From Flectobacillus longus (GTDB taxonomy: Bacteria; Bacteroidota; Bacteroidia; Cytophagales; Spirosomataceae): 64,000 nt of DNA. The position numbers were made by a program, and so were the translations under genes. Below, in pieces: positions 34,596 through 43,338 of the stretch. The stretch lies in the NCBI RefSeq assembly GCF_030056705.1, contig NZ_JASHIC010000036.1, forward strand, positions 1 to 64,000, read 5' to 3'. Numbering within the stretch: the stretch's first letter is position 1; every line of letters begins with the position of its first letter. The notes under the pieces were generated by a model. The model searched no databases. It saw only the letters and a list, made by a program, of their open reading frames with translations, and was not told the DNA's origin.

Positions 34596-35594
34596 ATGAG
34601 AAAAATCACATTTATAATTTTGCTCCTGTGCATCCCTCTTTGTCAAAGTTTTCTTTTGGCACAATCCTCCGAAATCAAACCTCGTATGCGTGTCATTGTC
34701 GATAATGATTTTAGTGGTGACCCCGATGGATTGTTCCAAATGGCGCACTTATTGTTATCTCCTTCTGTTGATATTCGTGGGATTATTGGTTCGCATTTGA
34801 GTGTCAAAGATGGATTTGATCCTTCTACTACACAAGCCGAAAATGCTGCAAAAAAGACTAAAGAACTTCTTCAAATCATGAATCTGGAAGGAAAAGTACC
34901 TGTAGTGGCTGGCTCTAACTCAGGCATGACAGACGATAATACACCTGTAAAAAGTGCTGGTGTAGACCTGATTATCAACGAAGCCTTGCGTACCGATACC
35001 AAACAGCCACTCTATGTGCTTTGTGGTGCTGGACTCACAGAGATAGCTTCGGCACTATTAACGAAGCCTGAAATTGCTGGAAAAATTACTTTGATTTGGA
35101 TTGGTGGACCAGAATATGCAGATATTGCCTTACCGCCTCCTGGGTATTCGAAAGTGGAATATAACCTCAATATTGACCCAAACGCAGCTATGGCTGTATT
35201 TAATAAAACAGATGTAAAACTGTGGCAAATTCCAAGAAATGTATATCGTCAGGCGTTGTTCCCGTATTCGCATCTGGTGACAAAAGTCAAACCACAAGGT
35301 AAATTGGGCGAGTATTTGTACAAGGAGCTTCATACGCTCATGAGTCGCGTTGGACGCATTGGTGAAACTTATATTCTTGGAGATAGTCCTTTGGTTCTTT
35401 TTACTGCCTTGCAATCCTATTTTGAAGCAGACCCGTCATCAAGTTTTTATGTGGTAAAACAGGCTCCAAAAATCAATTCAGATGGGCAATATCAATATAA
35501 TTACGATGGGCGAAATATTCGTGTTTATACTCAAATCGATAATTATTTGATGTTTAGTGATTTTCTTGCCAAGTTGGAAATGAATAATAAGTAA
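34596..35594 (+). CDS. Exported nucleoside-hydrolase-like protein
   Basis: A 332-residue protein starting at the ATG at 34596. A signal peptide (about residues 1-26) precedes RMRVIVDNDFSGDPDGLFQMAHLLL, which corresponds to the Asp-rich DxDxGxDDxxAL calcium motif of inosine-uridine nucleoside hydrolases. Also seen are GSNSGM, PLYVLCGAGLTEIASALL and LIWIGGPEYA. It may belong to the DUF1593 or a nucleoside-hydrolase-like group of exported proteins. In the periplasm it could hydrolyse nucleosides or a sugar conjugate; substrate not shown. Confidence 0.75.
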   Translation: MRKITFIILLLCIPLCQSFLLAQSSEIKPRMRVIVDNDFSGDPDGLFQMAHLLLSPSVDIRGIIGSHLSVKDGFDPSTTQAENAAKKTKELLQIMNLEGKVPVVAGSNSGMTDDNTPVKSAGVDLIINEALRTDTKQPLYVLCGAGLTEIASALLTKPEIAGKITLIWIGGPEYADIALPPPGYSKVEYNLNIDPNAAMAVFNKTDVKLWQIPRNVYRQALFPYSHLVTKVKPQGKLGEYLYKELHTLMSRVGRIGETYILGDSPLVLFTALQSYFEADPSSSFYVVKQAPKINSDGQYQYNYDGRNIRVYTQIDNYLMFSDFLAKLEMNNK

Positions 35595-35676
35595 CTCAAA
35601 AATCAACGATTTTTTACAATTTCTGGAAAAATCAAATGCCGAATTTTGTGCTATCAAACTTAAAAACAAATCAAAT

Positions 35677-36066
35677 ATGTTTACGGTAAAACAAATCAAA
35701 GAAGCACACGCAAAGGTAAAATCTGGAGCAGATTTTCCACTATACATTCAAGAAATTAAGGCATTTGGTGTCATAGGTTTTGAAACTTGGGTAAATGATA
35801 GTCATACAAACTACTGGGGTAAAAATAACTTTGAAACCTCATCTGAGCCCGTATATGATACTCTAATCATTGAAGATGACTGTACTCCAAGTATTTTTGC
35901 AGAAGACCTTAAAGCTCATCAAGCTGGAAAAACAGACTATTACCAATTTTGTAAAGATTGTGCCAAATCAGGTATTGAAAAATGGATCGTTTCGCTCGAA
36001 GAAATGACTTGCATTTACTATGATAAAAAAGGAAATCAGATTTTGGTAGAAACTATTCCAAGTTAA
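35677..36066 (+). CDS. DUF1398-family protein
   Basis: A 129-residue protein with the DUF1398 pattern: FTVKQIKEAHAKVKSGADFPLYIQEIKAFGV, then FETWVNDSHTNYWG, DLKAHQAGKTDYYQFCKDCAKSGIEKW and MTCIYYDKKGNQILVETIP. The family includes YbcV of enterobacteria and has no known function. Cytoplasmic, single gene, followed by repeat family 2. Confidence 0.85.
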   Translation: MFTVKQIKEAHAKVKSGADFPLYIQEIKAFGVIGFETWVNDSHTNYWGKNNFETSSEPVYDTLIIEDDCTPSIFAEDLKAHQAGKTDYYQFCKDCAKSGIEKWIVSLEEMTCIYYDKKGNQILVETIPS

Positions 36067-36085
36067 TCGTAAAAGTCTAATTGAT

Positions 36086-36202
36086 AGAATGAGTGATTAT
36101 TCTAAAATTTAGTATTCTAGCTTAGAGACGCAATGCTTACGTCTAAAGAAGTGTATCAAAAAAGGCGTTAGAAAACCTATTTTCGAACGCCTTTTTTGAT
36201 AC
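36086..36202 (+). repeat. Repeat family 2, copy at 36.1 kb
   Basis: GAATGAGTGATTATTCTA, TATTCTAGCTTAGAGACG, a CAATGCTTACGTCTAAAG stretch and a 23-base terminator stem pairing 36153-36175 with 36180-36202 (22 of 23 matching, core AAGGCGTT). It lies between convergent genes (DUF1398 and GH20), where it can terminate both. Confidence 0.75.
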
Positions 36203-36234
36203 TTCTGTCAAGATATTCCTAATATATAAGCAAA

Positions 36235-38787
36235 TTAATTTTTAATTTCTATACTTCTTCCTCCTCTCCCATTAGGGGAAAACACCTTTAATTTGATTAT
36301 TCCTTTCTCAGAAATTGGCTCAGTATATAATTTGCTTTGAGCAGTTGGCTCCGAGCCATCTACAGTATATCGAATTTCAAAGGAAGGCATCTGGGTATTG
36401 GCATACACTTTACCATTTTCCACTTTTGCGCCAGCCGTAGGTATTCTAAACTGATAGCCTCCTGATAATGACTCAATTTTAGGAAGTTCTTTTTGAGAAA
36501 TGGTATTAACAAACACATTCCAAGCTTCTTGATATTGCTTTTTAGATAACTGATTATCGGCAGTTTGCGCCCATTGCGGGTCAGGAGCCCAAGCTCTTTC
36601 CACCAATCCTAGCATTTTGGGAAGCAACATATATTCCAACCTTTCTGGAGATTTAACGTTTTCGCTCCAAAGCAATCCTTGTATGCCGACAATATTACTT
36701 TTCCCAAAATCTGTTAGTCTGTCTTTTCCGACAAAATAACTTTGTTCTATTGGGTTACCTCTTCTGTCTTCTGTCGAGTTTTTGAAATAATCAAAAGGAA
36801 TAAAGTAGAAAGGCTTATCAACATCCACAAACCCACCCCAATAATAGCCAGGCTCTTCGTAAGTTTTTTGATAAGACAAATCAAAATACATATTACTTAC
36901 ACAAGATAATATCACTTTATAGCCCGCATTTGCCAAGCGATATGGTAAATCTTCATTGCCCCATCCAATCATGTTATTCCAAACATTTACCTGAAAACCT
37001 TCATTTGCCAAACGAGGATTAGGAATCATCGTTTTTTGTCCCATCAATTGCGTTTTACGCATGGCGATTTCTTCCCATCCTGACAAAAACAATCCTTTCT
37101 TTTTGAGAAATGTATTAATCTTCCCAAAATAGTAATACCACAAATCATCTATATTGTCAACGGTTGGGTCAGCTTTTACCATATCCAGACAAAGTGGTGA
37201 TTGTTCCCAAACTCCTGCGGGCACTTCATCTCCGCCAAAGTGAATAGTTGTCAATGGTGCGCCAGCGTCTTTGTACATGGCAATAATTTCGTCGGTTACT
37301 TTTTCGAGAAAAGTGTAAACTGACGGACGAGCTACGCAAATAACATTGTCTGTCCAAAGTTGAGCCGTGCGATATTGTGATTTATCCTCAGGGTCACGAA
37401 GCCAATATTTCTCTGCTTCTTCCATATTGCCTTGTGCTTTATATTTTTCATAACGAGCGTCCATGGCTTTGATCGAAGCACGAGCGTGCCCAGGAGATTC
37501 CACTTCAGGAATGATTTGAATATGGCGGTCGGTGGCATATTTCAAGATGTCAATAAACTCGGCTCTACTATAAAAACCACTACCTGAACTTTGTCCTGCA
37601 TTCGGACCCGCGCCAAAAGAGGCTGGAAGAAAGTTTTTACTATCTAAAGAATGTCCACGATTGGCACCGACAGTTGTTAATTCGGGTAAGCCATTAATTT
37701 CTAATCGCCATCCTTCATCGTCGATAAAGTGTAAATGCAAAACATTCAGTTTGTAGGTTGACATCAAATCCAAAACACGCTTTAACTCCGCAGGTTTTTG
37801 AAAATTTCTTGCCACATCCAGCATCAAACTTCTAAAACCAAATCGTGGTGCATCTTCCACTTTCAAGCATGGAATCTGGATTTTTTCCACGCTATTTTTC
37901 CAAACTGCTACTGGAAATAAGTCCTTGAGCGATTGGATAGCATAAAAAGCCCCTTTTCTGGTGGAAGCACTAATGTTGATTTGTGTTGGCGTAATAGTCA
38001 AATGATATGCCTCCTCAGCCAAGTTGGTTTGTTTTGTAAATACAATCGCACTAGCACTTGCCTGAGAAGTTTCTTGTAATTTTTTACCCAAAACCTTTTG
38101 TAAATCTTCCTGAAAATAATTGATTTCAGTTTTCCATTCTGAAGGTGCAACGATTGAGGTTGTGGCATTTACCTCAAAATTTCCACTAGTCTTTTGATAA
38201 AATTGTGGCGTAGGAAAAATTGGGGGCAAATCACCAGCATTGACTTGATGAATCAAGGCATTTTTCTCATACAACTGAGTAGAGGTCAAATACCCTACTT
38301 TGTCCTCAGTTGGAGGTATTACTTTATACTTTTGAATGGTTTTCCCTTCTTCTGGTTTTTGCTCATTGACCCAATATAATCCAAATGGTGCATCGGCTAT
38401 GTTGACAAAAATTTCGGAAGATAGAAAACTAATATCTAAGGTTTTTCCAGCTTCAAGTCCAGCGAAATTTGCTTTAGGGCTCAATTTGAAAATATCGCCG
38501 TTGACATGTTCAATCGTAATATTGGATGAAATAGAATTAGGATCTATATCTCGGATATAGTTAAAGTACAAACTCCAACCCGATTTTGGAAGTGCTTGTT
38601 TACCTGTATTTTTTAGTGTAAAAACAGATACATATTGTCGTTTTCCTTCAAAAGCATTTTGAGTTACTTTCCATGAAAACTCTAATTGTTCAGAATTGAA
38701 GATAGGTACTTTTTTTTGCGCTTTTCCTTCTAAACACAGCGTAAATAGAAGCGAAAAAAGCAGCCATGTTATTGATTTTTTTTTCAT
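36235..38787 (-). CDS. GH20 beta-N-acetylhexosaminidase
   Basis: An 850-residue exported glycosidase. The signal peptide is residues 1-23. An N-terminal CHB_HEX carbohydrate-binding-type domain (residues ~30-165) is followed by a GH20b domain (~185-310), the catalytic TIM barrel (~315-680) with the substrate-assisted pair D520-E521 in HFGGDEVPAGVW, and a C-terminal domain ending in a chitobiase-type CHB_HEX_C repeat (IRYTVDGSEPTAQSKLY). It removes terminal GlcNAc or GalNAc from chitin oligomers or glycans in the periplasm. It stands alone with no chitinase nearby. Confidence 0.93.
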   Translation of the reverse strand: MKKKSITWLLFSLLFTLCLEGKAQKKVPIFNSEQLEFSWKVTQNAFEGKRQYVSVFTLKNTGKQALPKSGWSLYFNYIRDIDPNSISSNITIEHVNGDIFKLSPKANFAGLEAGKTLDISFLSSEIFVNIADAPFGLYWVNEQKPEEGKTIQKYKVIPPTEDKVGYLTSTQLYEKNALIHQVNAGDLPPIFPTPQFYQKTSGNFEVNATTSIVAPSEWKTEINYFQEDLQKVLGKKLQETSQASASAIVFTKQTNLAEEAYHLTITPTQINISASTRKGAFYAIQSLKDLFPVAVWKNSVEKIQIPCLKVEDAPRFGFRSLMLDVARNFQKPAELKRVLDLMSTYKLNVLHLHFIDDEGWRLEINGLPELTTVGANRGHSLDSKNFLPASFGAGPNAGQSSGSGFYSRAEFIDILKYATDRHIQIIPEVESPGHARASIKAMDARYEKYKAQGNMEEAEKYWLRDPEDKSQYRTAQLWTDNVICVARPSVYTFLEKVTDEIIAMYKDAGAPLTTIHFGGDEVPAGVWEQSPLCLDMVKADPTVDNIDDLWYYYFGKINTFLKKKGLFLSGWEEIAMRKTQLMGQKTMIPNPRLANEGFQVNVWNNMIGWGNEDLPYRLANAGYKVILSCVSNMYFDLSYQKTYEEPGYYWGGFVDVDKPFYFIPFDYFKNSTEDRRGNPIEQSYFVGKDRLTDFGKSNIVGIQGLLWSENVKSPERLEYMLLPKMLGLVERAWAPDPQWAQTADNQLSKKQYQEAWNVFVNTISQKELPKIESLSGGYQFRIPTAGAKVENGKVYANTQMPSFEIRYTVDGSEPTAQSKLYTEPISEKGIIKLKVFSPNGRGGRSIEIKN

Positions 38788-38838
38788 ACGTATTTATAGA
38801 GTTGAAATAATTGGGTGGTAAAATTGGTACGTTCTCTT

Positions 38839-39267
38839 TTACGCACGATGATAATCTGGCTTCCAGTTTTGAATAGCGTGCTTGATTTCTTTTGCAGAAA
38901 GAGCTTCTGTTACCGCACGTTCGACCAAGGCGAGAAGTTCTTCATCAGGAGCAAACCTTAAAGCTATAATTTGTCCCATTCGCAAATTTGACGGTAAAAG
39001 TTTACCTGTCAGGACGAAATAACGTAAATTTTCTTCTGCACGGATAGCTCTATCTTGTGCTCGCAATGCAAAAGCTCTGGCATACCAAAACAATCCTAAA
39101 AGTGTGCCAACTATCAAAAGCAAGTTTGTTGCAAGTAGTGCCTGTTCGCTACCATATTTGACAGCGTAGATAATTGCAGCAATCATGGCACCTACCAACA
39201 ATATAGACGTAATTACATGATAGCCAACGACATACTTTGAATGATTCTGAAAATTTTGTTCTTGCAT
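38839..39267 (-). CDS. DUF6526-family membrane protein
   Basis: A 142-residue protein with two membrane helices (about residues 17-36 and 43-63) and a C-terminal cytoplasmic helical part (FALRAQDRAIRAEENLRYFVLTGKLLP ... LRFAPDEELLALVERA). This arrangement matches the DUF6526 group found in Bacteroidota. It lies 51 bases upstream of the GH20 gene on the same strand, so it is the first gene of a possible two-gene unit. Function unknown. Confidence 0.75.
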   Translation of the reverse strand: MQEQNFQNHSKYVVGYHVITSILLVGAMIAAIIYAVKYGSEQALLATNLLLIVGTLLGLFWYARAFALRAQDRAIRAEENLRYFVLTGKLLPSNLRMGQIIALRFAPDEELLALVERAVTEALSAKEIKHAIQNWKPDYHRA

Positions 39268-39359
39268 GGAAAGTTTATGTTTGAATTATTTAGTTATTCC
39301 TCAAACTTAAAGACTTTCCGAGTTAAATCAAAAATTCATAGATAGGACCATACAAATAA

Positions 39360-39391
39360 AAAAGGCTATCCCTTTACAGAGATAGCCTTTT
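39360..39391 (-). terminator. Terminator of the hybrid kinase gene
   Basis: AAAAGGCTATC (39360-39370) pairs with GATAGCCTTTT (39381-39391). Read on the minus strand it is followed by a run of T residues. It starts 16 bases after the kinase stop. Confidence 0.8.
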
Positions 39392-39406
39392 GGTAAACTA
39401 CTTTTT

Positions 39407-42400
39407 CTAACCGTTTAGAATTTGATAAATAAGAGGCTTTATCGTTTCAATCTCTGCATCAAATTCATCCAGAAGACTCTTGAACTCTTCCTTATCAAAT
39501 ACTTTTAATTTTTCGATTTTACCTGCTCTCATTCCTAACTCTCTCATCCCAGCTGACAGAGCAGTACCTTTCATTTTATGACCCAATTTATTAAGGGCAA
39601 TTAAGTTTTCCTCCTCAATTAGCGTTTGAAATTGATTAGTAATGGTTTCAAATTGAACCAATACCATTTCTAGTACTTCTTTGGCAAGTTCAGGATCGTC
39701 TCCCATTCTTTTAGACAAATCGGCAAAATCTAAATGTTGAGTGTCAATCGAACTAAGTAAGGCTGTTCCAATTGGATTATTCATATTCTGTTCTGTCTTG
39801 AGCCATTTATTAAGCGCTCGTTCGAGGGTATCCCTCACGAATGGCTTCATTATATAATCGTCCATACCAGCGTCTAGGCATCGGGTTTGCTCGCCCTTTA
39901 CTGTACCTGCTGTGAGCGCAACGATTGGCGTGTGTTTACTAGTTTCTTTAGTTCTGATGATTTGTGTGGCTTCATATCCGTTCAATTCAGGCATTTGAAT
40001 ATCCATCAATATCAAATTTGGCGCATGTTTTTCATACATTTCCACTGCTTCTCGACCATTCTCAGCGGTAAGAATACGGGCTTCTGGCAATACTGCTTTC
40101 AAGACCGTCAATGCCAAAAACATATTCACATTATTATCTTCAGCAATCAAAATAGTATAATCACCTGATTTCATCAGGTTGTTTACCATATTAGCTCTAT
40201 CAAAATTAATATTATTGTCCTTAGAACGTCCACTTACTTGAAGTATTGCTTCATATAGCTTATGAATGGTAATAGGTTTCACCATTCTTTTGGCAACATC
40301 TAGCTCCTCACAGGCTTTTATCACCATATCGTCGTCTGAAGAGCTATGCAATAGTATAATTGGAGTATCTAAGAGTAGCTCTTCTCGAATAATTCGGATT
40401 GTTTCGAGGCCATCTATTTCTGGCATGTGATAATCCATGATAATCAACTCTGCATCTTTGGGGCTTTCCTGTAGATATTGAATTACCTTTGAGCCAGATT
40501 CTAAAGATTTGGCATAAATCCCAGAAATACCCAGCATTTCTTCCAAAATTGCTCGATTGCTACTATTATCATCAACGACCAGCACATGAGAAAAAGTTCC
40601 TTGTAAATTGAAGGCAATGTCCTCATCTTCATGACTTTCAAACTCAACATCAAAGAAAAATGTACTTCCTTTATCCAACACACTTTCAAGCTGAAGCTGA
40701 CTATCCATCAACGACAACAATTTATTAGAAATAGTTAAGCCCAAGCCTGTTCCTCCAAATCGTCTGGTTACAGAAGCATCTTCTTGGGAAAAGGCTTCGA
40801 AAATTTTTACGATATTTTTGGGAGCAATCCCTATTCCTGTATCTCTAACTGCAAACCTCAGTATATTATGGTTAAGGTCTATTGCTTCTATTAATTCTAC
40901 CTTTAATTCTATTTCGCCATGATGCGTAAACTTGACAGCATTGCCTAATAGATTCACCAAAATTTGTCTCAATCGCACCCCATCTGCGTGCAAATAACGT
41001 GGAATCGCTGGAGAGATATGAAGTAATACCTCTAAGTTTTTTTGATGTGCTTGATAACTAACCAAGTCTACGACCTGACTTCCTAATTCGAAAACATCTA
41101 TTTGTTCGATTGAAAGTTCAAGTTTGCCAGCTTCAATTTTTGAAAAATCAAGAATGTCATTGATCACATCCAAAAGTGCATGAGCAGAATGATGAATTGT
41201 AGACACATACTGCTTTTGCATTTCGTTCAAACCAGTCCGAATTAACAAATCTGTGAATCCAATTACTCCATTAAGAGGCGTACGGATTTCGTGACTCATA
41301 TTTGCCAAAAACTCAGACTTCGCTCTACTAGCAGCCTCAGCATGTTCTCTAGCATTATGTAATTGTTGCTCTATTTGTTTTCTTAACGTAATATCTCTAA
41401 CAACTGCTTGAATCAGTTGCTCACCTTCAATGTTTAGTTTTGATAATAGTACTTCGGCCAAAAATGTTTCGTTAGTATCTTCTTTTTGGCAAATCCATTC
41501 AAACTGATGACTTTGATTTTGTAAACACTGTAAAACATGGGCATTTAGGGTTTCGGCAATATTTTCAGTATCTTTCTGGAATGTTGCAGATAGGTCTAAT
41601 GCTGATTTTTGACATAGAGACTCCTTTGATTTAGCACCAAAAAGGCGAATCGCCGCAGGGTTACAGTCGAGACATCTATATTGGGAAAGTACCAATACGG
41701 CATCGCTTGTAGAATCATACAAAGCTCTAAATTTTGCCTCGGAACGAACAATTTCTAATTCAGCTTCTTTTTGTTTAGTAATATCATGCAAATAGCCATG
41801 CCAAATCACACCATCATCTACTTTTTCGGGTGTTGATTCACTACGAACCCATATTTTACCCTTGTGTGGTAAAACCAAACGAAAATCTATAGACTTTACC
41901 TCTAATGTTTGATATGATTCTTCAATGGCAGTTAATAATCCTTTTACATCTTTGTTATGGATTCTTGAAAAAGCTTCTACATAGCTAGTTTCCTTATATC
42001 TTATAGAAGTCTCAAACAAATCAAACAATGACTCTGAACAATATACAATAGTCATGCGACCATCATGATATCGTTTTAACTGATACAAACCACCAGGGAC
42101 TTGATTGGAAAGTTTTTTGAAAAGCTTATTATCATTTCTAATGGCTACTTCATTTTCTTTTTCTTTGGTAATATCTTTAAACGTTCCGTAGAGTCTTTTA
42201 CATTTTTTCCCTTCAAACTCACCTTCGCCAATGATTCTAATCCATTTTTTCCTATTTGTAAAAGTCTCAATATGTAATTCTATATCAAACGGAATACCTG
42301 TTTCTACAGTAGACTTAAGAGCTTCAAATAGAATCGATTTACTTTGAGGGTCTTTATAAAAACTTAAACTACCTTCAACATCCAAATCAAAATTATCTGG

Positions 42401-42979
42401 TACTTCGAGTATCTCTCGGGCCTCTTTGGTCCATTTCATTTGATAACCTGGCAATTCAATTTGCCAAGCACCAATACGGGCCATTTGGCTACTTTTAGCA
42501 ACAATTTCCTTAGAAAGCTGCAACTGTCCCTCGTTGTTTCCCCATTGACTTGTAAGGACTAAATTATTTTGAATTTTTTGCTGAATTTTTAAAGAGGTAA
42601 TATTTTCAAAATGAATGATGATTTCTTTTTCATCTGTACTGTCATTCCAACCACATTTTGCACGTATCCACACCAAATCACCTATAAAATGCTTTGCTCT
42701 AAATTCCAAAACCACCACTGGATTATTCAATTGTACAAAATAATTTAGTGAGGAAATACACTCTTCTTTATCTTCGGGATGAAAAGCCTCAGGATGGTGA
42801 GCCAAATTTTGCACACTCTCATAACCCAACAATTTTACTAATTGTGGTGCAAACCAAAACCTATCGAGGTTATTGACAGAGCAAGTCCATAAATCTTTAA
42901 TAAAAAACTCATAAACAAACTCTGAAAAGCCCGACGTTGTAGTCAGATGAGTGTCTTTATGTTGATTGAATTGATTCAT
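39407..42979 (-). CDS. PAS hybrid histidine kinase with two receivers and Hpt domain
   Basis: A 1190-residue cytoplasmic hybrid kinase starting at the ATG at 42979. Four PAS/PAC units span about residues 15-545 (YESVQNL, EGKKCKRLYGTFKDIT, IWHGYLHDITKQKE and IQAVVRDITLRKQ end them). HisKA carries H563 in FLANMSHEIRTPLNG. The HATPase follows (~660-780; NAVKFTHHG, DTGIGIAP, RRFGGTGLGLTIS). Receiver 1 has D849 (IIMDYHMPE), receiver 2 D993 (ILMDIQMPELNG), and the C-terminal Hpt domain H1134 (LGHKMKGTALSAG). No membrane segment is predicted, so an internal PAS-bound cofactor or ligand is the likely signal. It needs a separate response regulator, not in view nearby. Confidence 0.92.
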   Translation of the reverse strand: MNQFNQHKDTHLTTTSGFSEFVYEFFIKDLWTCSVNNLDRFWFAPQLVKLLGYESVQNLAHHPEAFHPEDKEECISSLNYFVQLNNPVVVLEFRAKHFIGDLVWIRAKCGWNDSTDEKEIIIHFENITSLKIQQKIQNNLVLTSQWGNNEGQLQLSKEIVAKSSQMARIGAWQIELPGYQMKWTKEAREILEVPDNFDLDVEGSLSFYKDPQSKSILFEALKSTVETGIPFDIELHIETFTNRKKWIRIIGEGEFEGKKCKRLYGTFKDITKEKENEVAIRNDNKLFKKLSNQVPGGLYQLKRYHDGRMTIVYCSESLFDLFETSIRYKETSYVEAFSRIHNKDVKGLLTAIEESYQTLEVKSIDFRLVLPHKGKIWVRSESTPEKVDDGVIWHGYLHDITKQKEAELEIVRSEAKFRALYDSTSDAVLVLSQYRCLDCNPAAIRLFGAKSKESLCQKSALDLSATFQKDTENIAETLNAHVLQCLQNQSHQFEWICQKEDTNETFLAEVLLSKLNIEGEQLIQAVVRDITLRKQIEQQLHNAREHAEAASRAKSEFLANMSHEIRTPLNGVIGFTDLLIRTGLNEMQKQYVSTIHHSAHALLDVINDILDFSKIEAGKLELSIEQIDVFELGSQVVDLVSYQAHQKNLEVLLHISPAIPRYLHADGVRLRQILVNLLGNAVKFTHHGEIELKVELIEAIDLNHNILRFAVRDTGIGIAPKNIVKIFEAFSQEDASVTRRFGGTGLGLTISNKLLSLMDSQLQLESVLDKGSTFFFDVEFESHEDEDIAFNLQGTFSHVLVVDDNSSNRAILEEMLGISGIYAKSLESGSKVIQYLQESPKDAELIIMDYHMPEIDGLETIRIIREELLLDTPIILLHSSSDDDMVIKACEELDVAKRMVKPITIHKLYEAILQVSGRSKDNNINFDRANMVNNLMKSGDYTILIAEDNNVNMFLALTVLKAVLPEARILTAENGREAVEMYEKHAPNLILMDIQMPELNGYEATQIIRTKETSKHTPIVALTAGTVKGEQTRCLDAGMDDYIMKPFVRDTLERALNKWLKTEQNMNNPIGTALLSSIDTQHLDFADLSKRMGDDPELAKEVLEMVLVQFETITNQFQTLIEEENLIALNKLGHKMKGTALSAGMRELGMRAGKIEKLKVFDKEEFKSLLDEFDAEIETIKPLIYQILNG

Positions 42980-43338
42980 ATAGATTTGAAGCACGAAGTG
43001 TATTGGTTAACAAAATACTGGTTAGTAAAAATCAAATAGATAGTTTTCATACTAAAAATTAGCGGTTATGGTTGTATGAAATACTACAAATGTTATTTGA
43101 TTCAAAAAACTAGCCAGTGGGAGCACTTATTCTGAAACCTTATCTACGAAAAAACTACCCTTTTGGACGTATTTAATTAACAATATTTTCGATTGAAGAT
43201 GAGTGCCTTATTTTTCAGTTATAAGGTAATCCTAAAACTTAGCTACACTCAATAATTTAACGCAAAAATTTCTTCTCAAAGTTCAACATAATTCGCGTTT
43301 TAGGATATAACCAATTAGCTATAAGCAAGACAAAAAAG
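42980..43338. other. Gene-free stretch between kinase and helicase
   Basis: AT-rich sequence upstream of the hybrid kinase and downstream of the helicase (both minus strand). I see no hairpin, repeat or small gene; it probably contains the kinase promoter. Confidence 0.4.
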